From contig NC_079881.1 of NCBI RefSeq assembly GCF_029227915.1, forward strand, positions 15,105,501 through 15,169,500: DNA of 64,000 nucleotides, given 5' to 3'. Source of the DNA: Hydractinia symbiolongicarpus. Taxonomy: Eukaryota; Cnidaria; Hydrozoa; Anthoathecata; Hydractiniidae. Positions 60,094 through 64,000 of the stretch are shown here, one piece after another (positions within the stretch are counted from its first letter, which is position 1; every line of letters starts with the position of its first letter). The notes beneath the pieces are model-generated. The model made no database searches. It was given only the letters and a program-made list of their open reading frames with translations, and was not told the origin of the DNA. Position numbers and translations under genes: made by a program.

Positions 60094-62460
60094 TTAACAG
60101 ACCGATGGCAATTTTTTCTGTCCTTGTGGAAACACGTGATTGACGTGTAGACTCCTTATTAGGCCGTAAAAGGCCATATTACACGCTTTTAAGGTCTGTC
60201 CACATAGTTAGGAACGTTCTCAGTGCCTGGCGCTAAAGAAAACGACTTAATACATCGTAGACCATTGAGATTAAAAGGAATAGACCGATGGCAACTTGTC
60301 CAGGCTCGTGGAATCACGTGAGTTACGTGTAGACTCAAAATTAGGCCGTGAAAGGCAATATTAGAGGCTTTAGAGGCCTGTCCACGTACTTAACAACGTT
60401 CTCAGAACCTGCCGCTCAAGAAAGCGACTTAATACATCGTAGTCAATTGAGATTGAAAGGAACAGACTGATGACCACTTGTAGGGGCTCGTGGAACTCCC
60501 TGACTTAAGTGTAGTCTTCTAATTACGCCATAAGAGGCCGTAATACACGCTTTAAAGGCCTGTGCGCGTAGTTAGGAACGTTCTCAGAACCTGGCGCTCA
60601 AGAAAACGACTTAATACATTGTAGTCCATTGAGATTGAAAGACACAGACTGATGACCACTTGTCGGGGTTCGTGGAAACACGTGATTGACGTGTAGACTC
60701 TTTATTAGGCCGTAAAAGGCGATAATACACACTTTAAAGGCCTGTCCACGTAGTTAGGAACGGTCTCAGGGCCTGGAGCTTAAGCAATCGACTTAAGACA
60801 TCGTAGTCCATTGAGATTGAAAGGAATAGACTGATGGTCTCCTGTCTGAGCTCTTGGAACTCCCTGACTTAAGTGTAGTGTCCTTGTTAGGTCATAAGAG
60901 GCTGTGTTACACGCTTTAAAGGTCTGTCCACATAGTTAGGAACGTTCTCAGAGCCTGGCGCTGAAGAAAACGACTTAATACATCGTAGACCATTGAGATT
61001 AAAAGGAATAGACCGATGGCAACTTGTCCGGGCTCGTGGAATCACGTGATTTACGTGATTTACGTGTAGACTCCAAATTAGGCCGTGAAAGGCAATATTA
61101 GAGGCTTTAAAGGCCTGTCCACGTAGTTAGCAGCGTTTTTAGAGCCTAGCGCTCAGGTAAACGAATTAAGATATCGTAGTCCATTGACATTGAAAGGAAC
61201 AGAACGATGGCAATTTCTCTGTCCTTGTGGAAACACGTGATTGACGTGTAGACTCCTTATTAGGCCGTAAAAGGCGATAATACACACTTTAAAGGCCTGT
61301 CCACGTAGTTAGGAACGTTCTCAGAGACTGGCGCTCAAGAAAACGACTTACTACATCGTAGAACAATGAGATTGAAAGCAAGAATCGAATGGAACCTGTT
61401 GGAGCACTTGGAATCACGTGATTTACGTGTAGACTCCAAATTAGGCCGTGAAAGGCAATATTAGAGGCTTTAAAGGCCTGTGCACGTAGTTAGCAGCGTT
61501 CTTAGAGCCTGGTACACAAGAAAACAACTTAATATATCGTAGTCCGTTGAGATTGAAAACAATTGACCGATGCCAACTTGTCCGGGCTCGTGGAATTACG
61601 TGAGTTACGTGCAGTCTACTTATTAGGTCGTAAAAGGCCATATTACAGGCTTAAAAGGCCTGTGCACGTAGTTAGGAACGTTCTCAGAGCCTGGCGCTCA
61701 AGAAAACCACTCATTACATCGTAATCCATTGAAATTGAAAGGAATAGACTGATGGCCTCCTTTCTGTGCTCTTGGAACTCCCTGACTTAAGTGTAGTCTC
61801 CTTGTTAGGCCGTAAAAGGCTGTATTACACGCTTTAAAGGTCTGTCCACGTAATTAGGAAGGTTCTTAGAGCCTGGCGCTCAAGAAAACGACTTAAATTA
61901 TCGTATTCTATTGAGATTGAAACGAATAGTCTGATGGCCTCTTGCCTAGGCTAGTGGAATCCCGTGATTTACGTGTAGATTCCTTGTTAGGCCGTAAAAT
62001 GCCATATTACACGCTTTAAAGGCCTGTCCACGTAGTTAGGAACGGTCTCAGGGCCTGGAGCTTAAGCAATCGACTTAAGACATCGTAGTCCATTGAGATT
62101 GAAAGGAATAGACTGATGGTCTCCTGTCTGAGCTCTTGGAACTCCCTGACTTAAGTGTAGTGTCCTTGTTAGGTCATAAGAGGCTGTGTTACACGCTTTA
62201 AAGGTCTGTCCACGTAGTTAGGAACGTTCTCAGAGCCTGGCGCTGAAGAAAACGACTTAATACATCGTAGACCATTGAGATTAAAAGGAATAGACTGATG
62301 GCAACTTGTCCGGGCTCGTGGAATCACGTGATTTACGTGTAAACTCCAAATTAGGCCGTAAAAGGCCATATTACAGGCTTAAAAGGCCTGTGCGCGTAGT
62401 TAGGAAAGTCCTCAGAGCCTGACGCTTAAGAAATCGACTTAATATATCGTAGTCCATTGA
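60094..62460 (+). repeat. Mosaic of C', A, D, B, F, G and E monomers
   Basis: About 13 monomers with short matches to many places: 60810-61310 resembles 39490-39990, 61310-61640 resembles 39050-39380, 61640-62000 resembles 40300-40660. A B monomer with GACTGATGGTCTCCTGTCTG at 60831 recurs at 62113 (offset 1,282 bp). No single HOR period covers it, and no genes were seen. Confidence 0.72.
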
Positions 62461-63060
62461 GATTGAAAGGAATAGACCGATGGCAACTTCTCTGTCCTTG
62501 GGAAACACGTGGTTCACGTGTAGTCTCCAAATTAGGCCGTAAATATACCTATTACAGGAATTAAAGGCCTGTGCACGCAGTTAGCAGCGTTCTTAGAGCC
62601 TGACGCTCAACAAAACGACTTATTACATCGTAGTACAATGAGATTGAAAGGAATAGGCCGACGGCCTCCTGTCTGTGCTCTTGGAACTCCCTGACTTAAG
62701 TGTAGTCTTCTTATTGGGACATAAGAGGCCGTATTACACGCTTTAAAGGTCTGTCCACGTAATTAGAAACGTTCTCAGAGCCTGGCGCTCACGAAAACGA
62801 CTTAATATATCGTAGTCCATTGAGATTGAAAGGAATAGACCGATGGCAACTTCTCTGTCCTTGGGAAACACGTGGTTCACGTGTAGTCTCCAAATTAGGC
62901 CGTAAATAGACCTATTACAGGATTTAAAGGCCTGTGCACGCAGTTAGCAACGTTCTTAGAGCCTGACGCTCACGAAAACGACTTAATATATCGTAGTCCA
63001 TTGAGATTGAAAGGAATAGACCGATGGCAACTTCTCTGTCCTTGGGAATCACGTGAGTTA
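62461..63060 (+). repeat. C monomers repeated; last one chimeric
   Basis: GACCGATGGCAACTTCTCTG occurs at about 62475, 62838 and 63021. The first two are 363 bp apart with a B monomer between them, and the third follows after a single monomer. The third has the C-type left part (TCTCTGTCCTTGGGAA) joined to an A-type right part (TCACGTGAGTTACG) near 63047, a chimeric unit. Confidence 0.8.
62505..62521. other. C-class dyad, ACACGTG-GTT-CACGTGT
   Basis: This is a perfect inverted repeat with 7-bp arms and a 3-bp spacer, containing two CACGTG hexamers. It sits at the same monomer position as the AATCACGTGATT box of A-class units. It is preceded by a class-specific ACTTCTCTGTCCTTGGGAA stretch. The same box recurs in C monomers near 17999, 19456, 23837, 25298, 27297, 30031, 34404, 43534, 54864, 56316, 57768 and 62868. 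Confidence 0.75.
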
Positions 63061-64000
63061 CGTATAGACTCAAAATTAGGCCGTGAAAGGCAATATTAGA
63101 GGCTTTAAAGGCCTGTGCACGTACTTAACAACGTTCTCAGAACCTGGCGCTCAAGGAAGCGGCTTAATACATCGTAGTCCATTGAGATTGAAAGGAATAG
63201 TCTGACAGCCTCTTGCCTGGGCTAGTGGAATCACGTGATTTACGTGTAGATTCCTTATTAGACCGTAAAAGGCCATATTACCCGCTTTAAAGGTCTGTCC
63301 ACGTAGTTAGGAACGTTCTCAGAGCCTGGCGCTCAAGAAAACGACTTAATACATCGTAGACCATTGAGATTAAAAGGAATAGACTGATGGAAACTTGTCC
63401 GGGCTCGTGGAATCACGTGAGTTACGTGTAGACTCAAAATTAGGCCGTGAAAGGTAATATTAGAGGTTTAAAGGCCTGAGCACTTACTTAACAACGTTCT
63501 CAGAACCTGGCGCTCAAGGAAGCGGCTTAATACATCGTAGTCCATTGAGATTGAAAGGAACAGACTGGTGACCATGTGTCGGGGCTCGTGGAATCAGGCG
63601 ATTTACGTGTAGACTCCTAATTAGGTCGTAAAAGGCCATATTACAGGCTTTAAAGGCCTGTGCGCGTAGTTAGGAACGTTCTCAGAGCCTGACGCTCAAG
63701 AAAACAACTTATTACATCGTAGTCCAATGAGATTGAAAGGAATAGGCCGACGGCCTCCTGTCTGTGCTCGTGGAACTCCCTGACTTAAGTGTAATCTCCT
63801 TATTGGGCCATAAGAGGCCGTACTACACGCTTTAAATGTCTGTGCGCGTAGTTAGGAACGTTCTCAGAGCCTGGCGCGCAAGAAAACCACTTAATATATC
63901 GTAGTCCATTGAGATTGAAAGGAATAGACTGATGGAACTTGTCGGAGCTCGTGGAACTCCCTGACTTAAGTGTAGTCTTCTAATTACGCCATAAGAGGCC
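63061..64000 (+). repeat. Right-end monomers matching 4.0-5.2 and 13.5-14.8 kb
   Basis: From about 63420 to the end the sequence follows 4640-5220 and 14190-14760 monomer by monomer, including GACTGGTGACC, TTATTGGGCCATAAGAGGCC, TTTAAATGTCTGTGCGCG, CAAGAAAACCACTTAATATATC and CTAATTACGCCATAAGAGG. The offset to the 4.6-kb copy is 58,777 bp. The array continues past the right end of the window. Confidence 0.83.
63744..63756. other. B'-class hairpin AGGCCG-A-CGGCCT
   Basis: This is a perfect inverted repeat with 6-bp G+C-rich arms and a single-base spacer, found only in the B' subclass. Other monomers have ATAGACCGATGGC in the same place. It recurs near 7527, 8227, 13343, 18151, 19608, 23988, 25448, 27448, 30182, 34562, 43692, 55018, 56465, 57917 and 62659. 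Forming an actual hairpin in single-stranded DNA or RNA is plausible but unproven. Confidence 0.7.

Larger units (their letters stand above)
1..64000 (+). repeat. Satellite DNA array, ~182-bp monomer, head to tail
   Basis: The anchor CAGGCTTTAAAGGCCTG and its variants recur every 181-183 bp across the whole window (for example starts near 41, 223 and 404), always in the same orientation, giving about 350 monomers. Monomers fall into about a dozen classes by a variable 50-60 bp segment, while the segment around ACATCGTAGTCCATTGAG is conserved in almost every copy. The strand given is an arbitrary choice of reading direction. No interruption by a transposon, gene or unique sequence was found. 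A unit near nucleosome-repeat length, arranged in higher-order repeats, is typical of eukaryotic centromeric or pericentromeric satellites; that location is inference. The monomer does not resemble what I know of human alpha satellite (171 bp) or the Arabidopsis 178-bp repeat. Confidence 0.98.

Noticed and set aside
1-64000. CRISPR array, because of regular repeats
   Set aside because: Repeat and spacer cannot be separated: the whole 182-bp unit is repeated and the variable part falls into a few recurring classes rather than unique spacers. No cas genes are present.
1-64000. Transposon or retroelement insertion, tRNA or rRNA genes
   Set aside because: No departure from the satellite register was found other than small deletions and the 9-bp insertion. 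There are no long open frames, terminal repeats or target-site duplications, and no tRNA-like or rRNA-like sequence.

Overview
The window is one uninterrupted block of tandem satellite DNA. A monomer of about 182 bp is repeated head to tail roughly 350 times, all in the same orientation, from the first base to the last. I see no credible protein gene, RNA gene, transposon, CRISPR array or unique sequence. This points to a eukaryotic centromeric or pericentromeric array, or another heterochromatic block. I do not recognise the family and cannot name the organism. The monomer is about 46% G+C with about 11 CpG in a typical A-type copy, close to the number expected by chance, so long-term CpG decay is not evident.

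Each monomer has a conserved part (around ACATCGTAGTCCATTGAG, followed by a GAAAGGAATAG-like stretch) and a variable part of about 50-60 bp that defines recurring classes. I use these labels: A (AATCACGTGATT box), A' (CTGAATCACCTGAATT), B (CTGACTTAAGTG), B' (GGCCGACGGCC, then a B box or CGAAATCACATGAGTT), C (ACACGTGGTTCACGTGT), C' (ACACGTGATTGACGTGT), D (TCAGGCGATTTACG or TCAGGCGAATTACG), E (CTTGCCTGGGCTAGTGG), F (GCAAGAATCGAATGG), G (CCGATGCCAACTTG with GAGTTACGTGCAG), I and J (AACAGCCCAATGG and AACAGCCGAATGG). Several classes carry a different short palindrome at the same place in the monomer. The classes are strung in fixed orders, so the array has a higher-order repeat (HOR) architecture.

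Layout. 1-18.9 kb is heterogeneous: a dimeric 364-bp HOR, older duplications (1.69-3.05 kb with 9.86-11.22 kb; 3.86-6.49 kb with 13.40-16.02 kb) and four truncated monomers. 19.4-47.5 kb is strongly homogenised: a 15-monomer 2,734-bp HOR occurs three times (19.4, 27.3 and 30.0 kb), and a block of about 4.3-4.5 kb follows two of these and occurs a third time at 41.9 kb. 39.2-54.2 kb holds further recent block duplications (offsets 9,496, 2,564 and 3,110 bp). 54.46-58.82 kb is three almost identical tandem copies of an 8-monomer 1,452-bp HOR. 58.8-64 kb is a mosaic that ends in sequence closely matching 4.6-5.2 and 14.2-14.8 kb.

There are no genes to work together. Any function would be structural or chromatin-based, with the dyad-symmetric boxes as the best candidate protein-binding or non-B-DNA sites. 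All alignments were made by eye; block boundaries are accurate to a few tens of bases unless tied to a stated motif.
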